Source: Intrasporangium chromatireducens Q5-1
GTDB lineage: Bacteria > Actinomycetota > Actinomycetes > Actinomycetales > Dermatophilaceae
Direction of reading: 5' to 3'
Length of the DNA stretch: 64,000 nt
Assembly: GCF_000576575.1 (NCBI RefSeq)
Contig: NZ_AWQS01000001.1
Location: 1-64,000, forward strand
This document shows positions 26,719 through 34,140 of this stretch, one piece after another (positions within the stretch are counted from its first letter, which is position 1; each line of letters opens with the position of its first letter). The notes below the pieces were generated by a model. It was not told the origin of the DNA. It saw only the letters and a program-made list of their open reading frames with translations, and searched no databases. Position numbers and translations under genes: made by a program.

Positions 26719-27327
26719 ATGAAGATCGCGGTGTTCGGAGCGACGGGGATGGTCGGCTCGCGGGTGGCGGCGGAGGCCGTGGCGCGCGGGCATGAGGTGA
26801 CCGGCATCAGCCGGCGGGGCGGCGAGGTGCCCGGGGCCCAGTCGCGCACGGGTGACCTCGGCGACGCCGACACGGTGCGCGAGGTCGCGGCTGCGAGTGA
26901 CGTGGTCGTGCTGGCGACTGTGCCGAGCCGGATGGGCGGCGACCACGAGGGGTGGCTGGACGCGGTGCGCACCGCGCTCGCGAACGTCGGCTCGACGCGC
27001 GTCGTCATGGTCGGCGGCGCGGGCTCGCTTGAGCTGCCCGACGGCACCCGGCTCGTCGACGCGCCGGGCTTCCCCGAGGAGTACAAGCCCGAGGGGCAGA
27101 CGATGGCGGCGGCGCTCGACATCTTCCGGTCGGCGCCGGAGAGCGTCGACTGGACGTTCCTCTGCCCGGCGCCGGTCATCATGCCGGGGGAGCGGACCGG
27201 CACGTACCGGGTGGGCCAGGACTCGCCCGCCGGTGACGAGATCAGCGCGGAGGACTTCGCCGTCGCGCTCGTCGACGAGATCGAGCGGCCGGCGCACGGC
27301 CTCGCCCGCTTCACCGTCGCGAACTGA
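26719..27327 (+). CDS. NAD(P)-binding protein, NmrA/SDR-like
   Basis: 202 residues. The dinucleotide-binding motif KIAVFGATGMVGSRVAAEA is at the N-terminus, followed by GDLGDADTVREVAAASDVVVLAT and VVMVGGAGSLEL, as in atypical short-chain dehydrogenases of the NADH-flavin-reductase/NmrA group. No Tyr-x3-Lys catalytic pair is visible, so it may act as a redox sensor or reductase. ATG 26719 is five bases after AAGGAG. Confidence 0.85.
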   Translation: MKIAVFGATGMVGSRVAAEAVARGHEVTGISRRGGEVPGAQSRTGDLGDADTVREVAAASDVVVLATVPSRMGGDHEGWLDAVRTALANVGSTRVVMVGGAGSLELPDGTRLVDAPGFPEEYKPEGQTMAAALDIFRSAPESVDWTFLCPAPVIMPGERTGTYRVGQDSPAGDEISAEDFAVALVDEIERPAHGLARFTVAN

Positions 27328-27375
27328 CACGGCCCGGCGCCACGGGCTGCGGCAGCACTGGACGCGGACGAGGCA

Positions 27376-27408
27376 CGCCCCGCGCTCACGTGACGTGGGC
27401 GCGGGGCG
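27376..27408. terminator. hairpin terminator between convergent genes
   Basis: CGCCCCGCGCTCACG (27376-27390) pairs with CGTGGGCGCGGGGCG (27394-27408) with one G-T mismatch and a TGA loop. It lies between the NmrA-like gene and the convergent secreted-protein gene. A single arm of the GGCATAC repeat follows at 27411-27424. Confidence 0.75.
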
Positions 27409-27443
27409 AGCTCAGCGGCATACCGCCATTGGTGGCAGTGAAG

Positions 27444-27938
27444 TCAGCCCTGGGGCTGCTCGCAGCTGCCGAGGTCGAAGGTGAAGGTCGAGCCCGGCGA
27501 CGAGTGCGAGACCATCTGGACCTTGCCGGCGACGCCACCCGTCGAGCTGTGCAGGACGAAGTGGTCGGTCTCGGTGAAGACCAGCGGGTTGTTCTCGTCG
27601 ACGGCCTTGCCGCCGAACCACGAGGCGCCGGAGACGGTGTAGGTGCCACCGCTCGCGTCGACGAGGGTGACGTTGTGCGGGACGATCGTCCCGGTGACGT
27701 GGAAGATGCCCTGCCCATCGATGGTCATGTTCTGCGACATCGTGATGGAGCCCTGAGTGACCGTGAGGTTCCCGAGCGGGGCGGCGCAGGTGAAGACGTC
27801 GCCGGTGACGTCCTGCGTGATGCGGAATGAATCGGTCTGAGCGGCCGCGCGCGCGGACCCAGCTGCTACGGCCGTGAGTCCGAGGGCCCCGACCGCCGCG
27901 ACCGCCGCCAAGGCAGTGCGACTACGCATTGAGCTCAT
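27444..27938 (-). CDS. secreted protein with signal peptide, function unknown
   Basis: 164 residues. The N-terminal signal peptide is basic (SSMRSRT) then hydrophobic (ALAAVAAVGALGLTAVAAG) with probable cleavage after SARAAA. The mature ~130 residues are beta-rich, with two cysteines (one in VFTCAAPLG, one in LGSCEQPQG at the C-terminus) that could form a disulfide. The composition resembles small extracellular actinobacterial beta-sandwich proteins. ATG 27938 has GGGAGA upstream; the longer open frame has no support. Confidence 0.75.
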   Translation of the reverse strand: MSSMRSRTALAAVAAVGALGLTAVAAGSARAAAQTDSFRITQDVTGDVFTCAAPLGNLTVTQGSITMSQNMTIDGQGIFHVTGTIVPHNVTLVDASGGTYTVSGASWFGGKAVDENNPLVFTETDHFVLHSSTGGVAGKVQMVSHSSPGSTFTFDLGSCEQPQG

Positions 27939-28126
27939 GTGTATCTCCCTCTCCCGTGGTGCCCGGGCCGCTCGTCGACCCCGGCAAGGTGGGGCCTGCC
28001 CCACCCACCGAGAAGGTGCGTGCGCTGGGGTCCGGTGAGACTCAGAACGGGAAACGTGGAGGAAGTTCGCAGGAAACGCGCCCATTCTGGGAAACCGATG
28101 AGAGCGATAGGTGGCGTTCCATGTGG

Positions 28127-28702
28127 TCAGGACCGCTGCGGTCCGCGGAGGCCGCGGAGCAGTAGGTCGAGGGTGTCCCTGGCCCAGCTGGGGCGGGCGC
28201 GACCGTGCCGGAGGAGCTCGCCGAGGTAGGCCCCGAAGAGCAGGTTGGCCAGCGACTCGGGGTCGATGCCCTCGCGTAGCCGGCCGGCGGCGGCATCGGC
28301 CTCGATCTCGTGCTGGAGGGCCTTGAGCCGGCCGACCAGGAGCCTCCGGAGCGACTTGCTGAAGGCCGGGTCGGAGTCGGCGAGCACCGCGGCGATCGCT
28401 CCCCGGCCAAGCTGCCGCTCGACCAGGTTGCGGACCTGCTCCAGCTCCCAGCGAAGTTTGTCCTCCAACGGCAGCTCCGCGGTGGGGAACGGCGCGGTGC
28501 TGAGGAGGGCGAGTGCCGCGTCGATGAGCGCCTCCCGATCCCGGTAGCGCCGGTAGATCGTCGTGCGCGCGACCCCTGAGCGGGCCGCCACGGTGTCGAT
28601 GTGGATGGCGCTCGGGCCTCGCTCGCGGAGCAGCGCGAGAGTTGCGTCGGTGATCAGCTCGTCGGTGTGCGGGTCGCGCGGTCTGCCGCGTGATGGTGTC
28701 AT
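28127..28702 (-). CDS. TetR-family transcriptional regulator
   Basis: 191 residues. The N-terminal HTH (DELITDATLALLRERGPSA, VAARSGVARTTIYRRYRDRE) is typical of TetR; the C-terminal all-helical domain holds a ligand pocket. ATG at 28702. A palindrome 35 bases upstream (28737-28759) is the likely operator, lying between this gene and a divergent 54-residue membrane-protein gene that the regulator probably controls. Confidence 0.9.
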   Translation of the reverse strand: MTPSRGRPRDPHTDELITDATLALLRERGPSAIHIDTVAARSGVARTTIYRRYRDREALIDAALALLSTAPFPTAELPLEDKLRWELEQVRNLVERQLGRGAIAAVLADSDPAFSKSLRRLLVGRLKALQHEIEADAAAGRLREGIDPESLANLLFGAYLGELLRHGRARPSWARDTLDLLLRGLRGPQRS

Positions 28703-28736
28703 GGCGCGTCCCCTCGGGAACAAACGGTGCACGTTA

Positions 28737-28759
28737 TTCGCTACATGAAGTGTAGCGAA
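28737..28759. promoter_or_regulatory. TetR operator palindrome
   Basis: TTCGCTACA (28737-28745) and TGTAGCGAA (28751-28759) are exact 9-base inverted arms around TGAAG. The position between the divergent TetR gene and small membrane-protein gene, in a short AT-rich patch, suits an operator controlling both. Confidence 0.75.
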
Positions 28760-28797
28760 AAAAACGGCTGTGCCGCCGCCCGACAAGGAGACCAACC

Positions 28798-28962
28798 GTG
28801 CCCGAGACCAAAGTCCTGATCCTCGCCATCCTCGCGACGCTGTTCGTGATCGGGTGGTCTGTCTTGGGCATTGCGGATGCGTTCCGCGGTGACAAGCCCC
28901 AGGTGACTGCGGACCCCGAGCCGAGCACGGAGCCGCAGAGCGAGCTCGCGCGCCGCCCCTGA
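28798..28962 (+). CDS. small single-pass membrane protein
   Basis: 54 residues from GTG 28798, with AAGGAG seven bases upstream. The N-terminus VPETK is followed by one hydrophobic helix (VLILAILATLFVIGWSVLGIA) and a charged, Pro/Glu-rich tail ending in SELARRP. It lies 38 bases past the TetR palindrome, so it is probably the regulator's target. Function is unknown; small membrane proteins under TetR control often modulate a transporter or envelope stress response. Confidence 0.65.
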   Translation: MPETKVLILAILATLFVIGWSVLGIADAFRGDKPQVTADPEPSTEPQSELARRP

Positions 28963-28999
28963 CTGATCGCGTGAGGCTCACGCGCTCCCGGATACGTCA

Positions 29000-29033
29000 G
29001 TGGGCTGGTCGACGTGTATGTCGACCAGCCCAC
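29000..29033. terminator. bidirectional hairpin terminator
   Basis: Perfect 14-base arms GTGGGCTGGTCGAC / GTCGACCAGCCCAC with a 6-base loop, between the small membrane-protein gene and the convergent kdgT gene. Confidence 0.8.
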
Positions 29034-29045
29034 CGGGTTGGGTCG

Positions 29046-30095
29046 TCAGGAGGTTGCGGGGCTCAGCTGTGGCTCGAAGGCCGCGGTTGCTTCCGTGCCC
29101 TCGTACATCGCCTCTTCGTTGTCCGGGGTGATGCCCAATGCCGCCTGTCGGCGGGCGATGTAGGCGACCAGGAAGGGCGCTGCGAACGCCGTCGTCACGA
29201 CCGCCGCCGCGACCTGGGCCGTGGCCGTCCCCTGGACCGCGAGGAACGTCGGGTCGACGGCCGCCACCGCGGCGGGGGTCGCGATGGCGTTCCCGGCGGT
29301 GGTGGCCTCGCAGGCGGCGGCCACGACGTTGCGGGTCGGGCGGGGGTGCTTCCGGACCTTGTGCCAAAGGATCAGCGCGCCCATGGCGAGACCGCCGGAG
29401 ATGACGACGGTCGAGAGGCCGAGCAGGATGCCGACCGCGCCGGAGGTGAACAGCACCCGGAAGTCGATGCCGGCGCCGAGGGCGAAGGCGGCGAACGGGA
29501 TGATGAGCTTCTCGCCGGGAGCGAGGAAGCCGCGGATGATCTGGCTGGTGTTGCCGAGGACGAAGCCGAGGATCATCGGGAAGATCGCCGCGAAGAGCGC
29601 CATGAGCGGCATCTGTGCCAGCCCGGCTGCGCCGAGCGCGATGAGGGTGAGGAACGGCCCGTCATTGACGGACAGGACGGAGATCGCGCCCTTGTCACTC
29701 TTGTTGCCGAACTGGCTTGTCAGGGCGACGTAGAGCGAGCCGTCGGAGTTCGACATCGCCGCGATGATGGCGAGCGGCAGCAGGCCCCAGAGGTTGCCGT
29801 CCGGGGTGAGGAAGGCGACGGACAGGCCCACGGCGACGGCGGCGCCATACTTCGCGAGCATGAGGACGATGCCCTTCTCGACCGAGGGCAGGGCCGCCCG
29901 CACGTCGATCTGGGCACCGATGCACATGAAGAAGAGGCCGATGAGGACCGGTGCGCCGCCCTTGAACAGGGCCGTCGTGAAGCTGCCGATCTCGAGGGAA
30001 CCGGGAGCCAGCGTGTTCACGACCGCGCCGAGGAAGAGCGGTACCACCATGAGAGCGCCGGGGATACGTCCGACGGCGCGCAGGAATGAGTCCAT
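29046..30095 (-). CDS. kdgT: 2-keto-3-deoxygluconate permease (KdgT family)
   Basis: 349 residues with about ten membrane helices. Family segments include GAPVLIGLFFMCIGAQIDVR, AMSNSDGSLYVALTSQFG and CEATTAGNAIATPAAVAAVDP. KdgT imports 2-keto-3-deoxygluconate, a pectin and uronate breakdown product, with protons. No KDG kinase or aldolase is nearby. It follows the SDR gene on the same strand at 57 bases, so the two may be co-transcribed. ATG 30095 has AAAGG at good spacing. Confidence 0.85.
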   Translation of the reverse strand: MDSFLRAVGRIPGALMVVPLFLGAVVNTLAPGSLEIGSFTTALFKGGAPVLIGLFFMCIGAQIDVRAALPSVEKGIVLMLAKYGAAVAVGLSVAFLTPDGNLWGLLPLAIIAAMSNSDGSLYVALTSQFGNKSDKGAISVLSVNDGPFLTLIALGAAGLAQMPLMALFAAIFPMILGFVLGNTSQIIRGFLAPGEKLIIPFAAFALGAGIDFRVLFTSGAVGILLGLSTVVISGGLAMGALILWHKVRKHPRPTRNVVAAACEATTAGNAIATPAAVAAVDPTFLAVQGTATAQVAAAVVTTAFAAPFLVAYIARRQAALGITPDNEEAMYEGTEATAAFEPQLSPATS

Positions 30096-30152
30096 TCCCT
30101 TACCTTTCAATCGTCTTTGACCAGAGAGGGGGGTGAGGAGGGAAAGGGTCCC

Positions 30153-30956
30153 TCAGCCTTGGTCACCGCCGCCGACGGGCAGCACGGTTCCGGTGATGTA
30201 GGAGGCATCGTTAGAGGCGAGGAACAGGATCGGTGCTGCCTGCTCTGCGAGGGTGCCGTAGCGCTTGACGTAGGTGCTGTCGACGGTCTGGTCGACGATC
30301 TGCTGGTACCAGGCGTGGTCCTGATCGGTGAGCACGCCGTCGTTGCGAGGGATCTTCCTCGGCGGTGCTTCGGTGCCACCTGGTGCGGTGGCGACGACCC
30401 GGACTCCCTTGGCGGCGGCCTCGAAGGCGAGGGACGCGGTCAGGGCGTTCACTCCGCCCTTCGATGCCGCGTAGGGAACCCGGTTGATGCTGCGGGTGGC
30501 GATGGACGAGACGTTGACGATGACGCCCTGGCCGCGCTCGACCATGTGGGGGAGGAACGCCCGGCAGCCCCAGAGAGTCGGGAAGAGGGAGCGGCGGACC
30601 TCCTGCTCGATCTCGTCGACGCCGTACTGCTCGTAGGGCTTCGTCCAGATCGTGCCGCCGACGTTGTTGATGAGGATGTCGACGTGCCCCAGAGTCGAGA
30701 CCGCGTATTCGGCGAGGGTGGCAGCGCCGTCGAACTGCTCGAGGTCGCACTCAAAGAAGTGGGCCTGCCCTCCGCGTTCCTCGATCTCGGCGACCACATC
30801 CTTGGCCAGCGGCGAGCGGTCCCCGATGATGACGCGGCCGCCCTCAGCCGAGATGCGCCGCGCGACCTCGGCGCCGATGCCCTGAGCGGCTCCCGTGACC
30901 ACGACCGCCTTGCCCTCGAAGCGGGCACGGGTCGTGTTGGGGGGTGTAGAGCTCAT
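30153..30956 (-). CDS. short-chain dehydrogenase, BenD/XylL-like
   Basis: 267 residues: Rossmann motif VVVTGAAQGIGAEVARR, NNVGG, catalytic Ser in VNVSSIATRS, and the Tyr-x3-Lys pair in PYAASKGGVNAL. The C-terminal VATAPGGTEAPPRK and the TVLPVGGGDQG ending are strongly reminiscent of benzoate-diol dehydrogenase (BenD). However, no benABC dioxygenase genes are in the window and its neighbour is a KdgT permease, so a sugar-acid or other diol substrate is possible. Confidence 0.82.
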   Translation of the reverse strand: MSSTPPNTTRARFEGKAVVVTGAAQGIGAEVARRISAEGGRVIIGDRSPLAKDVVAEIEERGGQAHFFECDLEQFDGAATLAEYAVSTLGHVDILINNVGGTIWTKPYEQYGVDEIEQEVRRSLFPTLWGCRAFLPHMVERGQGVIVNVSSIATRSINRVPYAASKGGVNALTASLAFEAAAKGVRVVATAPGGTEAPPRKIPRNDGVLTDQDHAWYQQIVDQTVDSTYVKRYGTLAEQAAPILFLASNDASYITGTVLPVGGGDQG

Positions 30957-31030
30957 GAGTGTCTCCTCGGGATGCGCCGTTGCCGTCGCTCGACAGGATG
31001 GCAGCCGGTTAGCGCCGTGAGAAATATCGG

Positions 31031-31050
31031 TTAAGGCCTCATTAAGACCT
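31031..31050. promoter_or_regulatory. direct repeat TTAAGnCCT upstream of SDR gene
   Basis: TTAAGGCCT (31031-31039) and TTAAGACCT (31042-31050) are spaced 11 bases apart, one helical turn, 75 bases upstream of the SDR start and 140 bases before the divergent PH-domain gene. This fits two half-sites on one DNA face for an activator or repressor; no regulator gene is adjacent. Confidence 0.4.
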
Positions 31051-31192
31051 GCCGAGACTCAATCGGGGTTCCATGCTGGCCTCATCGCAGCGGGTGGTGC
31101 CAGGGGGCTGAGCGCTTGCGCCGTGCCTCCCGGGTGAACTGATCGGATGGCCCAACATGCCACTCTGGCTCAGTTGTGATAGTTGAGTGGCC

Positions 31193-31567
31193 ATGATCGA
31201 CTTCGCGAACGGTTCCGTCTTCAAGCTCAGCCCGACCAGCCCACAGGAGATCGGGCCGCAAGTGGCTGAGCTCCTCATCCCCGGTGAACAGATCGTGGCC
31301 TGCTTCAAATCGGTCCGTGACTTCGTTGTCTTCACGGACAAGCGGCTGATGGCGGTCAACGTGCAGGGCATCACCGGCAAGAAGCGCGACTTCACTTCCT
31401 TGCCCTACAGCAGGATTCAGGCGTTCTCCGTCGAGACTGCAGGCACCTTCGACCTCGATGCGGAGCTGGACCTGTGGTTCAGCGGGATGGGCAAGGTGAG
31501 GCTCGAGTTCAAGGGTCGGGTGGACATCCGCGGCATCGGCAAGATGATCGCTGGCTATGTCCTCTGA
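31193..31567 (+). CDS. bacterial PH-domain protein (bPH_1)
   Basis: About 124 residues covering a single bacterial PH domain: LLIPGEQIVACFKSVRDF, VVFTDKRLMAVNVQGITGKK, SLPYSRIQAFSVETAGTFDLDAEL. This matches the PF08000-type family, whose members oligomerise but have no agreed function. The start may be ATG 31193 or GTG 31187; neither has a clear Shine-Dalgarno sequence, and GATAGT just upstream could be a -10 for a leaderless transcript. Confidence 0.88.
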   Translation: MIDFANGSVFKLSPTSPQEIGPQVAELLIPGEQIVACFKSVRDFVVFTDKRLMAVNVQGITGKKRDFTSLPYSRIQAFSVETAGTFDLDAELDLWFSGMGKVRLEFKGRVDIRGIGKMIAGYVL

Positions 31568-31741
31568 GAGCGCGAGGCGGCCCTCACGCATTGGATGAAC
31601 CCGCCACTGGGGCTTCACATGGCCTCAACGAAGGCGTCTCCCGGGGACGGCTCGTCGAAACTTCTCCAAGCCGACGGGACACGCGGCAACAGAACGGCTG
31701 GAATAGCGCAACAAAAGGTTGCGGTGTTAGACACTCAGACC

Positions 31742-32806
31742 GTGTGGCACCGTGGCAGTTCTCAGGAGCGCCGGCGCCGACGGGAACTCGCGGGTGACGC
31801 CAGGGCCGGTTCCTGGGCGCGAGGTCGAGCCCGTCTCGAGCAGAGAGCATTCGTCCGAGAGAACTGGATTCGGTTCGCGCTCTTCCTGCTCGCGGGTTTC
31901 TTGGTGTGCCTTGGAGTCTCCTGGACGATGCCGAACGACTTGCTGCGTGGTGTGGTCATCGGGGCGTTCCTCGTAGCCCTCCCGTCGGCGGTCTGGGTGC
32001 TCACCATGCAGTTCACCGGCACTGCGCCAGTCATGATGGGCGACGAGGCCGAGCAATGGACAGCTACGGAGCTTCGCCGCCTCTCACGTCGCGGATGGCG
32101 CGTCATCAACCACGTAGCTCTGCGCGAAGACGACATCGACCATGTCCTGGTCGGTCCCGGTGGCGCTTACGCGGTCGAGACGAAGTGGAGCAGTTCTTGG
32201 TCTACTTCCTACGGGCGAGACCGGGTTCTTGAAGGAATCGAGCAAGTGCGGGCCAACGCCAGACTGCTGAAGTTGTGGCATCCCCTCAAGCAGCTCGCCA
32301 TCACGCCCCAGCCAGTGCTGGTGATGTGGGGACCCGGCTTGTCGAAGCTAAACTCCCAAGACCGGGTTCGAGTGGTCAACGAAGTGACCGTTGTCGTCGG
32401 GTCGGCACTCCGCCCTTGGTTGAGGAGTCTGGACAACGGCGTCTTGTCTGAACAACAGATCTCGGGCGCATGGTCGGCACTAGAGGCACACCTCGAAGGT
32501 CGCGACCGTGCGGACAGTGCGCTCCACCGGGTCCCTACCTCTGTGGCGGAGGCGGTAGCCAGACTGGCGCTGGCGGTCGGGTTTGCCGCCTTTGGGATTG
32601 CGGCCTTGGGTCAAATCCTGAACTGGACGCAGTCGATGCCGCTCACCCTCTCCTTGGCCTGCGCGCTGACCCTGCCCGCTGGCCTTCTGATTCCGTCCCC
32701 TCGCTGGCGGTGGATGGCTTGGGGCTGGGGAGCGGGCCTTGGATTGCCCAGCGCAGCGCTCCTCGCGTCGGAGCTTGTTGCCTTCATCGTGCAGCCCGTC
32801 CTGTAG
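31742..32806 (+). CDS. NERD-domain membrane protein (nuclease-related)
   Basis: About 354 residues from GTG 31742; the open frame reaches 31595, but the first ~50 codons look non-coding. A basic N-terminus precedes two membrane helices (~35-80). The NERD domain follows, with GDEAEQWTATELRRLSRRGWRV, the DIDHVLVGPGG active-site Asp and VETKW (E-x-K), a restriction-endonuclease-like core. Two or three C-terminal membrane helices end the protein. NERD proteins are often found in defence islands and in PglW; nuclease activity is predicted, not shown. Confidence 0.8.
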   Translation: MWHRGSSQERRRRRELAGDARAGSWARGRARLEQRAFVRENWIRFALFLLAGFLVCLGVSWTMPNDLLRGVVIGAFLVALPSAVWVLTMQFTGTAPVMMGDEAEQWTATELRRLSRRGWRVINHVALREDDIDHVLVGPGGAYAVETKWSSSWSTSYGRDRVLEGIEQVRANARLLKLWHPLKQLAITPQPVLVMWGPGLSKLNSQDRVRVVNEVTVVVGSALRPWLRSLDNGVLSEQQISGAWSALEAHLEGRDRADSALHRVPTSVAEAVARLALAVGFAAFGIAALGQILNWTQSMPLTLSLACALTLPAGLLIPSPRWRWMAWGWGAGLGLPSAALLASELVAFIVQPVL

Positions 32807-32861
32807 CTCTTCGGGGCTCTTCGATCCGCAAAACCGGGGCCATGTCGCGGTCAGGTGTCCC

Positions 32862-33584
32862 TCAAGACCAAACGGTGTAGGTCCAGAGCGCAGCGTCAAG
32901 TAGCCGCAATGGCGAAGTGTCGAGGCGCAGCTCCCGGCCTTGGGCGCGGCCGTGGATCTCACCGGGTAGCGTCTCGAGACGCTCGTTGATCTCCTCCTCC
33001 TGGAGCAGACTTCTGAACACTTGCCAGTCGAGCCGAAAGTCGTTCAGCTTGAGGATGCCGAGGTGCGAGCAGACATTGTTGTCCCTGACGGGGAAGAGCC
33101 CGGGCCGCTTTCGCGCGCAAAGTTTGCTCGCGGTCACCCAAGGATTCGACTTCTTCGCCGTTGTCGAGGACAGCGCCGACTTCACTGCCGTGTAGAAGGA
33201 CTCCATCTCCTTGAGCGTCTGCCCGCCTGCCGTCGCCAGGGCCGCCGGCTGCGGCAGTTGAGCGAGGCTCTCAAGTACCGCGTTCCGGTGGTGACCCGAG
33301 TCCAACAGGCGACGCGTCGCTGCAGGACCAATGTCAACACTCAGCAGGGAGACGGCATGAAGGTCCGCTGCCGTAACGTCTTGAGTGTCATTCGCCGGGA
33401 GCGAGGCGAACGAAGCGCCGGCGTAGTTGCCTGACACGTCGTAGAAGGCAGCGAGTCGTTCCTCGACGGGCTTCTTCGTTCCGTGAGATGACAGTGCGGT
33501 GAGCGCTTGGCTGCGCGCTTGGTCGACAACGTCAACGTCGACGACGGGCCACTCTTTTGGCACGAGGATGGTATCGGTCGGCAT
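32862..33584 (-). CDS. DUF6308-like protein
   Basis: 240 residues from ATG 33584. The C-terminus with LDTSPLRLLDAALWTYTVW resembles the DUF6308 ending (LRxLDxALW), and the middle VTASKLCARKRPGLFPVRDNNV is the conserved core I associate with that family; the assignment is from memory. It is the last gene of a three-gene minus-strand unit with the cysteine-pair protein (10 bases upstream) and the exonuclease-BRCT protein. Function unknown. Confidence 0.6.
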   Translation of the reverse strand: MPTDTILVPKEWPVVDVDVVDQARSQALTALSSHGTKKPVEERLAAFYDVSGNYAGASFASLPANDTQDVTAADLHAVSLLSVDIGPAATRRLLDSGHHRNAVLESLAQLPQPAALATAGGQTLKEMESFYTAVKSALSSTTAKKSNPWVTASKLCARKRPGLFPVRDNNVCSHLGILKLNDFRLDWQVFRSLLQEEEINERLETLPGEIHGRAQGRELRLDTSPLRLLDAALWTYTVWS

Positions 33585-33594
33585 GGGCGCCACC

Positions 33595-34140
33595 CTAGCC
33601 ACGGCAGTAGGCGCAGGGCCCAGTTGCAGGCAGGATGGTGAAGCACGTGATGCAAACGCGGTCACCCATCTTCTCGCCTCCGGAGTGAGCGGCGGATGAG
33701 GCCTTCTTTGTCGGCTTCATGGCTGAGGTGCTCCGGTCGCCTCGTTTCCGTGGTTGCTTGGCGACGCCCTTCTTGGGCTTCTTCAACCCATTCCGACTCG
33801 CCCGCTCGTCGATGCGCTCCTGGGCCGCTCGGGCACGCCGCCGGGTCTTGGTATGGGGGGCATCCGGTGGCACTTGGACATGTAGCCCGGGTAGGCCAGC
33901 GGCTCGAAGGATCTTGCGCGCTGCAGAGATGACTTTCTCGTCGTCGATGCACGGCTGGCATCGCGCGCCCCCCGGATACTTGGCATTGCACGTCCGGCAA
34001 CGCCGGTCCGGGTCGTGGTCTCCGCGGATATCGCGGATGTCGTTACCGGGGGCGGTTCTGCGCTCTGACCCGCCACGGGGTGCCAGGCGAACGAGACCTG
34101 GAGAGATGCCACCGCCGTGTAGACGGACGCGACCTCTCAC
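33595..34140 (-). CDS. double zinc-ribbon basic protein
   Basis: 181 residues from a GTG sharing GTGA with the exonuclease gene's stop. It holds two four-cysteine clusters: RRCRTCNAKYPGGARCQPC in the middle and VCITCFTILPATGPCAYC at the very C-terminus, both C-x2-C-x9-C-x2-C. Between them lies a highly basic Lys/Arg-rich linker (~70 residues). This suggests a nucleic-acid-binding partner of the exonuclease. I do not recognise a named family. Confidence 0.68.
   Translation of the reverse strand: MRGRVRLHGGGISPGLVRLAPRGGSERRTAPGNDIRDIRGDHDPDRRCRTCNAKYPGGARCQPCIDDEKVISAARKILRAAGLPGLHVQVPPDAPHTKTRRRARAAQERIDERASRNGLKKPKKGVAKQPRKRGDRSTSAMKPTKKASSAAHSGGEKMGDRVCITCFTILPATGPCAYCRG

Noticed and set aside
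28127-28981. Longer TetR protein starting at 28981
   Set aside because: The extension crosses the operator palindrome and the divergent small gene, and lacks any TetR-like sequence before 28702.
31595-31741. Extended N-terminus of the NERD protein
   Set aside because: Codon use in this stretch is unlike the rest of the gene and no ribosome-binding site precedes the upstream start.
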